Below are positions 18,125 through 26,345 of a stretch of DNA of 64,000 nucleotides, piece by piece. A program made the translations under genes and the position numbers. This DNA comes from Bacillota bacterium. GTDB taxonomy: Bacteria > Bacillota > Bacilli > Paenibacillales > UBA4045. Position 1 is the stretch's first letter, and every line of letters starts with the position of its first letter. The stretch spans positions 132,454-196,453 of the forward strand of contig JAEZQY010000041.1 in the NCBI GenBank assembly GCA_023441055.1, given 5' to 3'. The notes beneath the pieces were generated by a model. That model was not told where the DNA came from and ran no database searches. It saw nothing but the letters and a program-made list of their open reading frames with translations.

Positions 18125-19237
18125 TCAGTCCTGCATCTCCTCGACGTAATCATCCAGGATCCGGTTAAACACATTAGGCAGCGTGTAATTCGAGCGGTCA
18201 GACGGATCAATCCAAGCGAATTCCGAGCTTGCTGGACTATCGATCCCGCTATACTTAATCTCGCCCATGCATCGATACACACGCATCCACCAACGGATAT
18301 GACTGAAGATGTGGTCGATATCCATATAGGCCGCTACAGGCTTCACAGCAAGTCCTTCCTCTTGCAGCAATTGATCCGTCAGACTAGCGTCTGATTCATG
18401 AAGCGAACCGCTCGCCAGCAGCACATGAGGCAGCTCCCACATACCAGCTAGCAGCCCTTTGGCGGCACGCTTACGCAGTAATATTTTACCCTGATTATCG
18501 CCCGTTCCCTCTATTAATGCCACCGCTCTATACTCATCGCGAGGCGCCTTGGCCTTCGTCTTCACCGGCAGCTCCAGCTCCCGGCCCGCCAGCCTGCCCT
18601 CACAGCGCTCCATGACCGGACAGGTCAGACAATGCGGACTCTTCGGCGTACAGACGAGTGCCCCTAGCTCCATGATCGCCTGATTGAAGTTGCCGGCCTC
18701 TCCCTCAGGAATCAGCTGACGCACAAGCTTCTCCAGCTTCACTCTTGTAGCGGGCTTCGCAATATCATCGTCGAGGAGGAATACGCGGGACAACACACGC
18801 ATCACATTCCCATCAACAGCCGGCTCCGGACGATTATACGCGATACTGAGGATCGCGCCTGCAGTGTAAGGCCCTACGCCGCGCAGAGTGGCGATCTCTT
18901 CCGGATCATTGGGGACGACTCCCCCATAGAGCTCAGCTACCTCGCGAACAGCGGTCTGCAAATTCCGCGCACGTGAGTAATAGCCTAGACCCTCCCAAGC
19001 CTTGAGCACCTCTTCCTCCGGTGCGGCCGCCAGCGCGTCTATAGTCGGAAATTTGGACATGAAGCGTTCATAGTAAGGAATAACGGTATCCACTCGCGTC
19101 TGCTGCAGCATAATTTCGGATACCCACACACGGTAAGGGTCCTTATTCTCACGCCAGGGGAGATCCCGCTTAGCCTTCTCGAACCATGTTAGCAATTGAC
19201 TGCTGAAGTAGTGGTGTAATGTTATGTTATGCTGCAT
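18125..19237 (-). CDS. mutY: A/G-specific adenine DNA glycosylase
   Basis: 370 residues. Removes adenine mispaired with 8-oxoguanine. SEIMLQQT holds the catalytic Glu, the helix-hairpin-helix is LRGVGPYTAGA, and the catalytic Asp is in VDGNVMRV. A [4Fe-4S] cluster loop C-x6-C-x2-C-x5-C is intact near residues 200-216. A C-terminal NUDIX-like domain (from about 235) reads oxoguanine. ATG 19237 has GGAGG 8 nt upstream. Single gene with its own terminator. Confidence 0.97.
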   Translation of the reverse strand: MQHNITLHHYFSSQLLTWFEKAKRDLPWRENKDPYRVWVSEIMLQQTRVDTVIPYYERFMSKFPTIDALAAAPEEEVLKAWEGLGYYSRARNLQTAVREVAELYGGVVPNDPEEIATLRGVGPYTAGAILSIAYNRPEPAVDGNVMRVLSRVFLLDDDIAKPATRVKLEKLVRQLIPEGEAGNFNQAIMELGALVCTPKSPHCLTCPVMERCEGRLAGRELELPVKTKAKAPRDEYRAVALIEGTGDNQGKILLRKRAAKGLLAGMWELPHVLLASGSLHESDASLTDQLLQEEGLAVKPVAAYMDIDHIFSHIRWWMRVYRCMGEIKYSGIDSPASSEFAWIDPSDRSNYTLPNVFNRILDDYVEEMQD

Positions 19238-19496
19238 AATGATCCTCCGAATGATGTATGCTATAGGTAAATCAATTGCATAACTACGCAAATCCTCTTA
19301 TAAAGCAGCTATGACATTGATTCAGGTATGAACGTTTGGTGAACTTGGTAAAATTTATTACATCGCGATTAAAAAGTGTGTTATAACTCATAGTGAGACT
19401 GTTAGTTCTTGTGCATCCTATATGGTAGGTTGATTCACGACATGTTCAGTGTGAGTTAAGCTACAGCACCAATCACTATATGAAGGGGTGGTCAGA

Positions 19497-19832
19497 ATGA
19501 AGAACAGCAAGTGGATCTTATTAGCGCTTGGGCTGGCGATCATGCTGGTGCTAGCTGGCTGTGGAGGCGGCAATACTGCCGATAACAGCAAGGGAGGCGA
19601 CGGCGGAACCGTAGCTGCCGCTGACGCAGAGAAGCTGTATAAGGCGAATTGCGTAAGCTGCCATGGCGCTGACCTGAAGGGGCAGAACTTGGACACCGTA
19701 GGTGGCAGATTGAGCGGCGATGCGATCGAAGAGAAGATTCGCAAGGGCGGCGGCGGTATGATCGCCTTCGAAAAGCGCTTAAGCGATGAAGAAATCACTG
19801 CATTAACGGACTGGCTCGTTGAGAAGAAGTAG
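19497..19832 (+). CDS. cccB: Membrane-anchored lipoprotein cytochrome c (c-551-like)
   Basis: 111 residues. The lipoprotein signal ends LAGC (Cys near 22), followed by a Gly/Asn-rich linker and a small class I cytochrome c domain. The haem motif is CVSCH, and the likely axial Met is in GGGMIAF. It should carry electrons on the outer face of the membrane, for instance to the caa3 oxidase encoded at 59-63 kb. The start was chosen from the AAGGGGTGG upstream and the proper signal-peptide beginning. Symbol by similarity to Bacillus CccB. Confidence 0.88.
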   Translation: MKNSKWILLALGLAIMLVLAGCGGGNTADNSKGGDGGTVAAADAEKLYKANCVSCHGADLKGQNLDTVGGRLSGDAIEEKIRKGGGGMIAFEKRLSDEEITALTDWLVEKK

Positions 19833-19859
19833 TCACGTTAATCCTTAATAAGTTAAGCG

Positions 19860-19890
19860 AAGAGACCGGGCAACCGGTCTCTTATTCTTA
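19860..19890 (+). terminator. Terminator of the cytochrome c gene
   Basis: AAGAGACCGG pairs with CCGGTCTCTT around GCAA, followed by ATTCTTAT. The gene beyond it (acpS) is convergent. Confidence 0.9.
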
Positions 19891-20286
19891 TATTCGCATA
19901 TCCGCTAATTCCCATATCGCAACTGCCACTGCCGAGAGACGGCCATGCGTAATGCTTACATGAATCCGATCCAGCTCGGTCAAGCTAAGCTGCTGTCTAG
20001 CAATCGAGGAGATCAGACACTCTGGCTTTCCCTGCACATTCGGTATAATCTCTATGTCTTGAAACCCCAGCTTAGCGCCTATTCCACACCCTAGCGCCTT
20101 AGCGACAGCCTCCTTGGCCGCGAATCGGCCAGCCGCGAATTCGATGCGGCGATAAGGGTGCGCGGATAGACGCTCCAGTTCGCGTTCTGTCAACACACGT
20201 TGTACGAAGCGCTGACCCGCAGCTGACTTCAGAATATGATCGATGCGTTCCAGCTCTACAATATCATTCCCGATCCCCTTGATCAT
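19888..20286 (-). CDS. acpS: Holo-[acyl-carrier-protein] synthase
   Basis: 132 residues. Transfers phosphopantetheine from CoA to acyl carrier protein. Asp8 in GNDIVELERI and Glu near 58 in FAAKEAVAKAL are the Mg ligands, and the end ISITHGRLSAVAVA-like strand matches the family (here SITHGRLSAVAVA). ATG 20286 gives GGGAG about 8 nt upstream; in-frame codons up to 20340 would read into the hairpin repeat. It is separated from the upstream map gene only by the E-type hairpins at 20301-20441. Confidence 0.95.
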   Translation of the reverse strand: MIKGIGNDIVELERIDHILKSAAGQRFVQRVLTERELERLSAHPYRRIEFAAGRFAAKEAVAKALGCGIGAKLGFQDIEIIPNVQGKPECLISSIARQQLSLTELDRIHVSITHGRLSAVAVAIWELADMRI

Positions 20287-20300
20287 GCCTGTCTCCCATT

Positions 20301-20441
20301 CATGGCTCGTTACGGGATTACTTCCCGCTTTGGTCGACAACCTGTCAACACTTTACTGACGGTTGTCGGCCATTTAGCGGAAGTTATTCCGTGACGATGC
20401 ATTATGGCTCGTTACGGGAAGTAATCCTGTAACGATGCCTT
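20301..20441. repeat. Family E hairpin elements between map and acpS
   Basis: Two adjacent inverted repeats. At 20301-20402, TCGTTACGGGATTACTTCCC and GTCGACAACC pair with GGTTGTCGGC...GCGGAAGTTATTCCGTGACGA. At 20403-20441, GGCTCGTTACGG pairs with CCTGTAACGATGCC directly after the map stop. A single-arm copy lies at 40752-40803. Confidence 0.8.
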
Positions 20442-21186
20442 ATTGCTCAGTTAGAATAATCGGACCGTCCGCTGTAATCGCAATCGTATGCTCATATTGT
20501 GCCGATAAGGAACCGTCCGCTGTACGAGCTGTCCAGCCGTCATCATCGATTGTCATCTGATAACGTCCAGCATTAATCATCGGCTCAATGGTGAGCACCA
20601 TACCTTCCTTGAGCCGGAAGCCCTTGCCTGCCTTACCGTAATGCGGAACCTGCGGCTCCTCATGCAGCTCCCTGCCAATGCCGTGTCCGACCAAGTCGCG
20701 CACGACCGAGAATCCGTTGCTCTCTGCATGCTCTTGCAGCGCGCTCATCAGATCGCCTAGGCGATTGCCCGGCCGAGCTAGTCCAATCGCGATATCAAGG
20801 CATTCCTTTGTCACGCGCATCAGTTTTTCGGCAGCGGGCGACACTTCTCCCACCGCATAGCACCAGCACGAATCACCCATCCATCCATTATAGAGCGCAA
20901 CGGTATCCACCTTCACAATATCGCCTTCCTTAAGCGGCTTATGATTGGGGAAGCCATGCGCGATTACATCATTAACCGATGTGCAGGTTGCGTAGGGATA
21001 GCCCTTGTATCCGATTGTATATGGCGTTGCTCCTCTATCCTTCATGATGCGAATGAATAGCTCTTCAATTTCCATGGTGGTTACGCCTGGGCGAATCATC
21101 TTCTTGACCTCGCGGTGACAGTCCGCCACAATCTGGCAGGACTTGCGAATCTCCTCAATCTCATCCATTGTCTTCAGTATCAGCAT
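20440..21186 (-). CDS. map: Methionine aminopeptidase, type I
   Basis: 248 residues. Removes the initiator Met from new proteins using two metal ions. The ligands are seen in order: Asp and Asp in DTVALYNGWMGDS (about 97-108), His in GHGIGRELHEEP, Glu in TIEPM, and Glu in QYEHT. It lacks the N-terminal SEC-C zinc extension. This is probably the non-ribosomal-operon paralogue (MapB-like). ATG 21186 is preceded by GGAG and GAGGTG; an in-frame ATG at 21213 is possible. Confidence 0.93.
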   Translation of the reverse strand: MLILKTMDEIEEIRKSCQIVADCHREVKKMIRPGVTTMEIEELFIRIMKDRGATPYTIGYKGYPYATCTSVNDVIAHGFPNHKPLKEGDIVKVDTVALYNGWMGDSCWCYAVGEVSPAAEKLMRVTKECLDIAIGLARPGNRLGDLMSALQEHAESNGFSVVRDLVGHGIGRELHEEPQVPHYGKAGKGFRLKEGMVLTIEPMINAGRYQMTIDDDGWTARTADGSLSAQYEHTIAITADGPIILTEQ

Positions 21187-21283
21187 AGCTCCATCCACCT
21201 CGTGAATAAACATTGTGACTAACCTCGTGATTTATTCGCAGCCGCCTTAAGCGTGTCCACCTCTTTCCACTTCCTCGTATGCT

Positions 21284-22093
21284 CTATATGCCTGGGATTG
21301 ATGAGCGCTTGTGCTCCGTGCGGGCGTATTGCTGCTCCAGCTTCTCCTGAACCTTCGGATCAATAGACTTGCCCTCCAAGTAATCGCTGTTGTCCTCGTA
21401 ACTGATGCCCAATTCACCCTCATCCGTCTGTCCCGGCCACAGTCCAGCTGTAGGTATCTTATTCACAACCTGATCCGGGATGCCGAGCGCAGCGCCCAAT
21501 TGTCTAACCTGACGCTTATTCAGCGAGCTGAGCGGCGTCAGGTCGACCGCGCCGTCTCCCCACTTCGTATAGAAGCCTGTGATCGCTTCGGAGGCGTGAT
21601 CCGTTCCGACCACGAGCAGGTTCAGGTCGAAGGAGAGCGCGTACTGCACGACCATTCTAGTGCGCGCCTTCACATTACCCTTGCCTCCGCGGCTCAGATG
21701 CGTGTGTATGCCGAGGGACTTGAACGCATATTCCGTCTCGAGTGCAATCTCGTTGACCGCATCCTCGATATTCGTCTCAACCGTCTTGGTCAAGCCAATG
21801 GCCCGCGCGACCGCATAGCTGTCCTCGATATCCTCTTGCTCACCATATGGCTGGAATACGCCGAGCGTCTGGTACTCCTTGCCCTGCTCCGCTGTCAGTT
21901 CATCCGTTGCCCGCTTCGAGAGCGCAGCGGCAACAGCACTGTCAATTCCTCCGCTGATCGCAATGAGCAGACCTCTGGCATGTGCGCTAAGCACAACCGT
22001 CTTGAGGAAATCCACCCTCTTGCGAATCTCTTCATTAACATCAATAACCGGCTTCACACCGAGTCTTGCGATAATTTCCTGCTGCTTGGACAT
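21284..22093 (-). CDS. nadE: NH3-dependent NAD+ synthetase
   Basis: 269 residues. Amidates deamido-NAD with ammonia and ATP in the last step of NAD synthesis. The ATP-pyrophosphatase loop is SGGIDSA (about 47-53). VVGTDHASEAITGFYTKWGDGAVD, the NAD-site block, lies near 165. No glutaminase domain is present. GGAGG is found just upstream. The gap to map (97 nt) shows no terminator. Confidence 0.96.
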   Translation of the reverse strand: MSKQQEIIARLGVKPVIDVNEEIRKRVDFLKTVVLSAHARGLLIAISGGIDSAVAAALSKRATDELTAEQGKEYQTLGVFQPYGEQEDIEDSYAVARAIGLTKTVETNIEDAVNEIALETEYAFKSLGIHTHLSRGGKGNVKARTRMVVQYALSFDLNLLVVGTDHASEAITGFYTKWGDGAVDLTPLSSLNKRQVRQLGAALGIPDQVVNKIPTAGLWPGQTDEGELGISYEDNSDYLEGKSIDPKVQEKLEQQYARTEHKRSSIPGI

Positions 22094-22276
22094 CCTCCAT
22101 CAGCCTCCTTGTCCGGATGATCTTCCGCATCCTAACACCAACTAATATTAGTATAAACTTTCACCGGAATAGATCAAGTTCATCTCAGGATCACACCGGG
22201 AATGACAGGGGCTCTGCTGAAATGTAATTTTACATCTAAGACCATTGTTCTCCTGGTTACTGATACTTTTACGTGT

Positions 22277-22412
22277 ATTTCTGCAGGTAAACCGGCTAAT
22301 TGCGCAGATTTCCGAATGAAATCATCGGTCTAAATGCAGATTTGCAGGTCAGAACTGCCATAAGTGCACATAGGCTCCAAGTTGATGTAGATTTGCAGGT
22401 CAGTTCAAGATG
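22277..22412. repeat. Phased repeat family D, region 1
   Basis: TGCAGG cores at 22282, 22343 and 22394, spacings 61 and 51 bp. The last two units read RTGYAGATTTGCAGGTCAG. These fill the middle of the 22094-22494 gap; no gene is apparent in it. Confidence 0.8.
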
Positions 22413-22494
22413 TGTGTCCATCCACATCCACCGGTTGCCTTTACTACAAGCAGATGCAGATCACTATTCAACCTGCCCTTCGCGCAGCATACTA

Positions 22495-22534
22495 AGAAAC
22501 CCCCGTCCAGGAAGCATCTCCTGCGGGGGTTCTC
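22495..22534 (-). terminator. Terminator of the bacilliredoxin gene
   Basis: GAACCCCCGCAGG pairs with CCTGGACGGGGGTTT and runs into CTTAGT on the minus strand. Confidence 0.85.
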
Positions 22535-22550
22535 AATAGTCTAGATGGCC

Positions 22551-22985
22551 TTATTGGCAAAATTCATTGAACGCTGCAGTTAGCTCTGCCGCTATCTCAT
22601 CGGCTGTACGATCCTCAATCTGATGGCGTTGAATGAAGTGGACGAGTTCGCCGTCCTTCATTAGCGCAATCGATGGGGACGATGGCGGATACGGAGCCAG
22701 ATACTCACGCGCCTTGGCAGTAGCTTCCTTATCTTGTCCTGCGAATACGGTGTATAGGTTATTCGGAACTGCCTCATTCTGCAGCGCCTTGGCTACTGCG
22801 GGGCGAGCATTACCTGCTGCGCAGCCGCATACAGAGTTGATCACGAGCAGCGCAGTACCCTTCGCGTCCGGCAGGCTCTGGTCTACCTCTTCCGGCGTCC
22901 GCAGCTCCGTAACACCAATCCGCGTCAATTCGTCTCTCATCGGCTGAATCACATCAGCCATATACATTTCGAATGACATCGACAT
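22551..22985 (-). CDS. Bacilliredoxin, BrxA/BrxB family
   Basis: 144 residues with a thioredoxin-like fold. The active site is CGC (in NSVCGCAAGNARPA, near residue 54) as in the YphP/YqiW proteins that remove bacillithiol from oxidised protein cysteines. It implies bacillithiol as the low-molecular-weight thiol. ATG 22985 lies 8-9 nt after CAGGAGG. Single gene with its own terminator. Confidence 0.95.
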   Translation of the reverse strand: MSMSFEMYMADVIQPMRDELTRIGVTELRTPEEVDQSLPDAKGTALLVINSVCGCAAGNARPAVAKALQNEAVPNNLYTVFAGQDKEATAKAREYLAPYPPSSPSIALMKDGELVHFIQRHQIEDRTADEIAAELTAAFNEFCQ

Positions 22986-23100
22986 GTTATATTCCTCCTG
23001 ATCACTGATCATGTAATTTAGAATTTCTCTAATTCTATATTACACCGCAGATCGCGAGGATTGCAATGACGATCGCGCTGATCCAGCATTTTATCGCCTA

Positions 23101-23544
23101 CTAGGGATTGTTCGTGGGATTGTGCTCAGGATCTTCGTCCGGATTCGCTTCTGCCGCTGTGTCTGCTTGCTCGCCGTTGAAGGTCTCATAAGCGACATCC
23201 TGCTCCGGGTGGAAGAAGATCCCTCCCTGCGGTATAATTCCCCGCTCGAAGTAATCCTTATTCTCCGCCGAATGGAATCCAATGTCCTTATACGGATGCA
23301 CCCACTCGTCGCCGGCCATAATCGCCGGGTCCGTCTCCGTGCTCCACTCTTCCAGCGGTGAATGCTCTGAGGCATACTCATGGTCGCCGATCAGAACCCC
23401 GTGTTGATTCACGAACGGCTCACGCGGCCCTCGTCCTTCTTCGAACTCAGGCAGGAACTCAATCTCGAACGGATCCAGCTCGGAGGATGCTTTGGAAGTC
23501 AGTTCTGGTGCCTTCCCGGATTTCCGATCATCTCGACTCGTCAT
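23101..23544 (-). CDS. DUF3905 domain-containing protein
   Basis: 147 residues, acidic and hydrophilic, with no membrane segment. The conserved block runs from LDPFEIEFLPEF through VNQHGVLIGDHEY to DEWVHPYKDIGF (residues about 24-90), followed by a low-complexity acidic and Asn/Pro tail. As far as I recall this is the DUF3905 pattern found in spore-forming Bacillota; function unknown. It is the last gene after the Lgt-like protein and a 43-residue protein, so it may share their transcript. Confidence 0.75.
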   Translation of the reverse strand: MTSRDDRKSGKAPELTSKASSELDPFEIEFLPEFEEGRGPREPFVNQHGVLIGDHEYASEHSPLEEWSTETDPAIMAGDEWVHPYKDIGFHSAENKDYFERGIIPQGGIFFHPEQDVAYETFNGEQADTAAEANPDEDPEHNPTNNP

Positions 23545-23556
23545 GATGACCTCTCC

Positions 23557-23688
23557 TCAGTCCGCAGGACGATTAGGACCGTCCATCTTCTTATCATATT
23601 GCGCGGATGTCGGATCGGTACCCGCCCGCTTATTCTTCTTGTTAGCCCTCTTTTGCTTTTGCGCTTCCTGTGAATCGTGATTGCTCAT
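23557..23688 (-). CDS. Small basic hypothetical protein, 43 residues
   Basis: An ATG at 23688 overlaps the stop of the Lgt-like gene by 4 nt (ATGA). The product begins MSNHDSQEAQ, then a Lys/Arg/Asn-rich stretch, then DPTSAQYDKKMDGPNRPAD. No transmembrane segment or known motif. The coupled start and position between two same-strand genes support translation. I do not recognise the family; small hydrophilic proteins of this kind are common among sporulation genes. Confidence 0.6.
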   Translation of the reverse strand: MSNHDSQEAQKQKRANKKNKRAGTDPTSAQYDKKMDGPNRPAD

Positions 23689-24428
23689 CGGCTATCCAGC
23701 TCCTTCTTACGAGTGTCATCCCATAGTATGTACAGTCTGGGAAGAATTAACCCGATCACACACAGCAAGAGCATCAGCCATTGCCGCACCGTTAGCAGCA
23801 TAGCAGCAGACTCTCCGGTCATCACAAGCGAGATCGCGATCAGCCCCCCGCCGCCAACCAGGCAGAACAGCTCTCCGGCGCGGCCGGGGCCTGGCCAGAT
23901 ACGACGAATCGCGAAGATGAGCAGGATCGATATGGCAAGCAGCAGCTCATAGATATGGATGGGGTGATAGCGATATGCAGGATCGCTCAGTGTGATCCCC
24001 CAAGGCAAATCCGTTAACGATCCATAACGAGCACCGCCGATTAGGGCCCGGACAGCAAGTAAGATGGCAGCGCCATAGCCCAAGGCATCCATGATCAGCC
24101 GCAGCGGGAGCTGTGATCGGAAGCCTCGGATGAACAGGTACAAGGTCGCTGCTGCAGCGCCGATGAGTATCGCATACAGGCCGCCTTGCATAAGCAACCC
24201 CTTCAGTGGTGATCGCCAAATCATCGCTGGCTGCAGCACATATGGTGCCAGCTTCCATCCGAGGAACCCGATCACCATCGTATTGAAGATCAAATCCATC
24301 AGCGAGGATGATCGCCATTCGGTTCGTCGAATGACAAGAGCAACCGCCGCATAGGCAGCAACTGCCGCAATAATGCCCGATAGTAAGCTCCAATTCACAT
24401 AGAATGGACCGATCTGAACTGTCTCCAT
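23685..24428 (-). CDS. Lgt-like integral membrane protein (probably not an active Lgt)
   Basis: About 247 residues and seven hydrophobic segments. It resembles prolipoprotein diacylglyceryl transferase: WSLLSG near the start, TDLPWGI in the middle, and RYHPIHIYELL, matching Lgt's HPxQLYE. However, the Lgt HGG motif reads QGG, and the GRxGNFxNGE block is shortened to GGARYGS, losing key residues. It is therefore a paralogue of unknown role. ATG 24428 has AGAGGCGG upstream. It is coupled to the 43-residue gene and divergent from the flavoprotein gene. Confidence 0.72.
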   Translation of the reverse strand: METVQIGPFYVNWSLLSGIIAAVAAYAAVALVIRRTEWRSSSLMDLIFNTMVIGFLGWKLAPYVLQPAMIWRSPLKGLLMQGGLYAILIGAAAATLYLFIRGFRSQLPLRLIMDALGYGAAILLAVRALIGGARYGSLTDLPWGITLSDPAYRYHPIHIYELLLAISILLIFAIRRIWPGPGRAGELFCLVGGGGLIAISLVMTGESAAMLLTVRQWLMLLLCVIGLILPRLYILWDDTRKKELDSR

Positions 24429-24501
24429 CTGGATGACCGCCTCTCTTCCGTATGCTATGATAGCTTCAATACTTATTCTAACGGATTTGGAGCGCGATCG
24501 C

Positions 24502-25818
24502 ATGAGTTATGACGTAATCGTAATCGGCGGAGGCTCGGCCGGCTTAATGGCGAGTATTGCCGCCAGCGCTGGCGGTGCCAAAACGCTGCTGATCGACAAG
24601 GGAGACAAGCTGGGCAGAAAGCTCGGCATATCAGGCGGCGGCCGCTGCAATGTAACCAATAATAAGGAGCTTGACGAGCTCATTCAGCATATTCCGGGCA
24701 ATGGCCGGTTCCTGTACAGCGCGATGAGCAGCTACAATAATACGAGCATCATTCAGTTTTTCGAGGGACTGGGCATTAAGCTCAAGGAAGAGGATAATGG
24801 GCGTATGTTCCCTGTCAGCGACAAGGCCAAGACCGTAGTCGATGCGCTCATCAATCAGGTGCGTACGCAAGGTGTGGATATCCTCGTCAACAGTCCGGTC
24901 CAACAAGTACTCTATGAGAAGGGGCGTGTGCGCGGGGTCAAGCTGAAGTCGGGACAGAGCCACCGCAGCCGCAGCGTCATTGTCGCTACAGGCGGCAAAT
25001 CCGTCCCCTATACAGGCAGTGAAGGCGACGGCTATCCATGGGCGGTTGAAGCGGGACATACGATCACTGAGCTGTTCCCAACTGAGGTGCCGCTTACATC
25101 CAATGAACCGTTTATTCGCAATCGAGAGCTGCAGGGGTTGTCGCTGCGCGATGTTAATTTGACCGTGTGGAATGCGAAGAGCAAGAAGCTCGTTTCGCAT
25201 CGAGGCGATATGCTCTTCACGCATTTCGGTCTATCAGGCCCAGCGGCCCTGCGCTGCAGCAGCTTCGTGGTCAAGGGGCTGAAGCAAGCCAGAGAGAAGC
25301 AAGTCAAGGAGAAGCAGGCGCAATTACACCAGTCTGATCCGATCAGCATCACGCTGACCATCGACCTGTTCCCGGACCTAGCTGAGGATGCGCTGCACGC
25401 GCAGATGACGGAGCTGGTGCGAACAGATGCGAAGAAGGCCGTGAAGAATGTCCTGCGACCACTGCTGCCAGAGCGGATGATCCCGCTGGTGCTGCGCTTG
25501 GTGGACATTGCCGAGGACACCGTATACGCGAATCTTCCCAAGCAGCCTTGGCTCGACCTAGCGCGCATGCTCAAAGCATTCCCAGTGCGCGTGAACGGAA
25601 CGCTCTCCATCGAAGAAGCCTTCGTAACTGGTGGCGGCGTCAACCTCAAGGAGATTGACCCGCGCACGATGCAATCGAAGCTGATGCCTGGCCTATTCTT
25701 CTGCGGCGAGGTGCTTGACATTCACGGCTATACCGGCGGCTACAATATCACTGCCGCCTTCGTCACTGGCCACACAGCAGGAACAGCCGCGGCAGCGCAT
25801 AGCAAGATGCAAATTTAA
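24502..25818 (+). CDS. NAD(P)/FAD-dependent oxidoreductase, BaiN/HI0933 (YhiN) family
   Basis: 438 residues. The FAD Rossmann motif is VIVIGGGSAGLMA (residues about 4-16), followed by the family signature GRKLGISGGGRCNVTN near 44, an internal VATGGKSVPYTGSEGDG, and the C-terminal GEVLDIHGYTGGYN block that closes over FAD. Some relatives act on bile-acid enones, but the physiological substrate in most bacteria is unknown. GGAGCG lies 8 nt before the ATG. The stop TAA overlaps an ATG leading into the tandem repeats. Confidence 0.92.
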   Translation: MSYDVIVIGGGSAGLMASIAASAGGAKTLLIDKGDKLGRKLGISGGGRCNVTNNKELDELIQHIPGNGRFLYSAMSSYNNTSIIQFFEGLGIKLKEEDNGRMFPVSDKAKTVVDALINQVRTQGVDILVNSPVQQVLYEKGRVRGVKLKSGQSHRSRSVIVATGGKSVPYTGSEGDGYPWAVEAGHTITELFPTEVPLTSNEPFIRNRELQGLSLRDVNLTVWNAKSKKLVSHRGDMLFTHFGLSGPAALRCSSFVVKGLKQAREKQVKEKQAQLHQSDPISITLTIDLFPDLAEDALHAQMTELVRTDAKKAVKNVLRPLLPERMIPLVLRLVDIAEDTVYANLPKQPWLDLARMLKAFPVRVNGTLSIEEAFVTGGGVNLKEIDPRTMQSKLMPGLFFCGEVLDIHGYTGGYNITAAFVTGHTAGTAAAAHSKMQI

Positions 25819-26040
25819 TGCGGCAGGACCGGACTATTCGTGCGTGGCAGGCAAGTTCGGAGCAATTAGTGCGGTGGGACCGGACTACTGGAGCGTGGCA
25901 GGCAAATTCGGAGCAGTTAGTGCGGTGGGACCGGATTATTCGTGCGTGGCAGGCTCGTTCGGAGCAATTAGTGCGGTGGGACCGGACTACTGGAGCGTGG
26001 CAGGCAAATTCGGAGCATTTAGTAAGGCGGGACCGGGCTC
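25819..26040. repeat. 51-bp tandem repeat array, family B
   Basis: Units begin at 25819, 25870, 25921 and 25972, plus a degenerate one at 26023. Consensus features are TGCGGTGGGACCGGA, GCGTGGCAGGC and TTCGGAGCAVTTAG. Subtypes alternate (ACTATTCGT / ACTACTGGA). A further partial unit lies at 26246-26285, on the other side of array C. Confidence 0.97.
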
Positions 26041-26052
26041 AGAAAAACTGGC

Positions 26053-26240
26053 TTGCAGCTTCACTTTCCGGCACTGCACGTACCATTTACCTCTCATCGC
26101 ACCTTGCAGCTTCACTTTCCGACGCTGCACGCGCCATTCACCTCTCATCGCACCATGCAGCTTCACTTTCCGGCACTGCACGTACCATTTACCTCTCATC
26201 GCACCATGCAGCTTCACTTTCCGACGCAACGGCGAGAACG
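26053..26240. repeat. 51-bp tandem repeat array, family C
   Basis: Units begin GCAGCTTCACTTTCCG at 26055, 26106, 26157 and 26208 (the last truncated). Subtypes alternate (GGCACTGCACGTACC / GACGCTGCACGCGCC). It is embedded between family B units. The core CTTCACTTTCCG resembles the family D core CTGCACTTTCTGCAG. Confidence 0.97.
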
Positions 26241-26302
26241 CACAATTCATCCGTGGCAGATAAGTTCGGAGCGTATTAGTAAGGTCCCATCAACACAAAA
26301 AT

Positions 26303-26342
26303 AAGCTGATACAGCAGAGCATGTCTGCCACATCAGCTTACG
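26303..26342 (-). terminator. Terminator of the cyclophilin gene
   Basis: TAAGCTGAT pairs with ATCAGCTTA, with an inner GCAGA/TCTGC pairing, followed by TTTTTGTG on the minus strand. Confidence 0.85.
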
Positions 26343-26345
26343 CCC

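Noticed and set aside
25715..26304. Several overlapping open frames of 80-180 codons on both strands across the 51-bp arrays
   Set aside because: They exist because 51 is divisible by 3 and the units lack stops; no ribosome-binding sites or known domains. Reported only as repeats.
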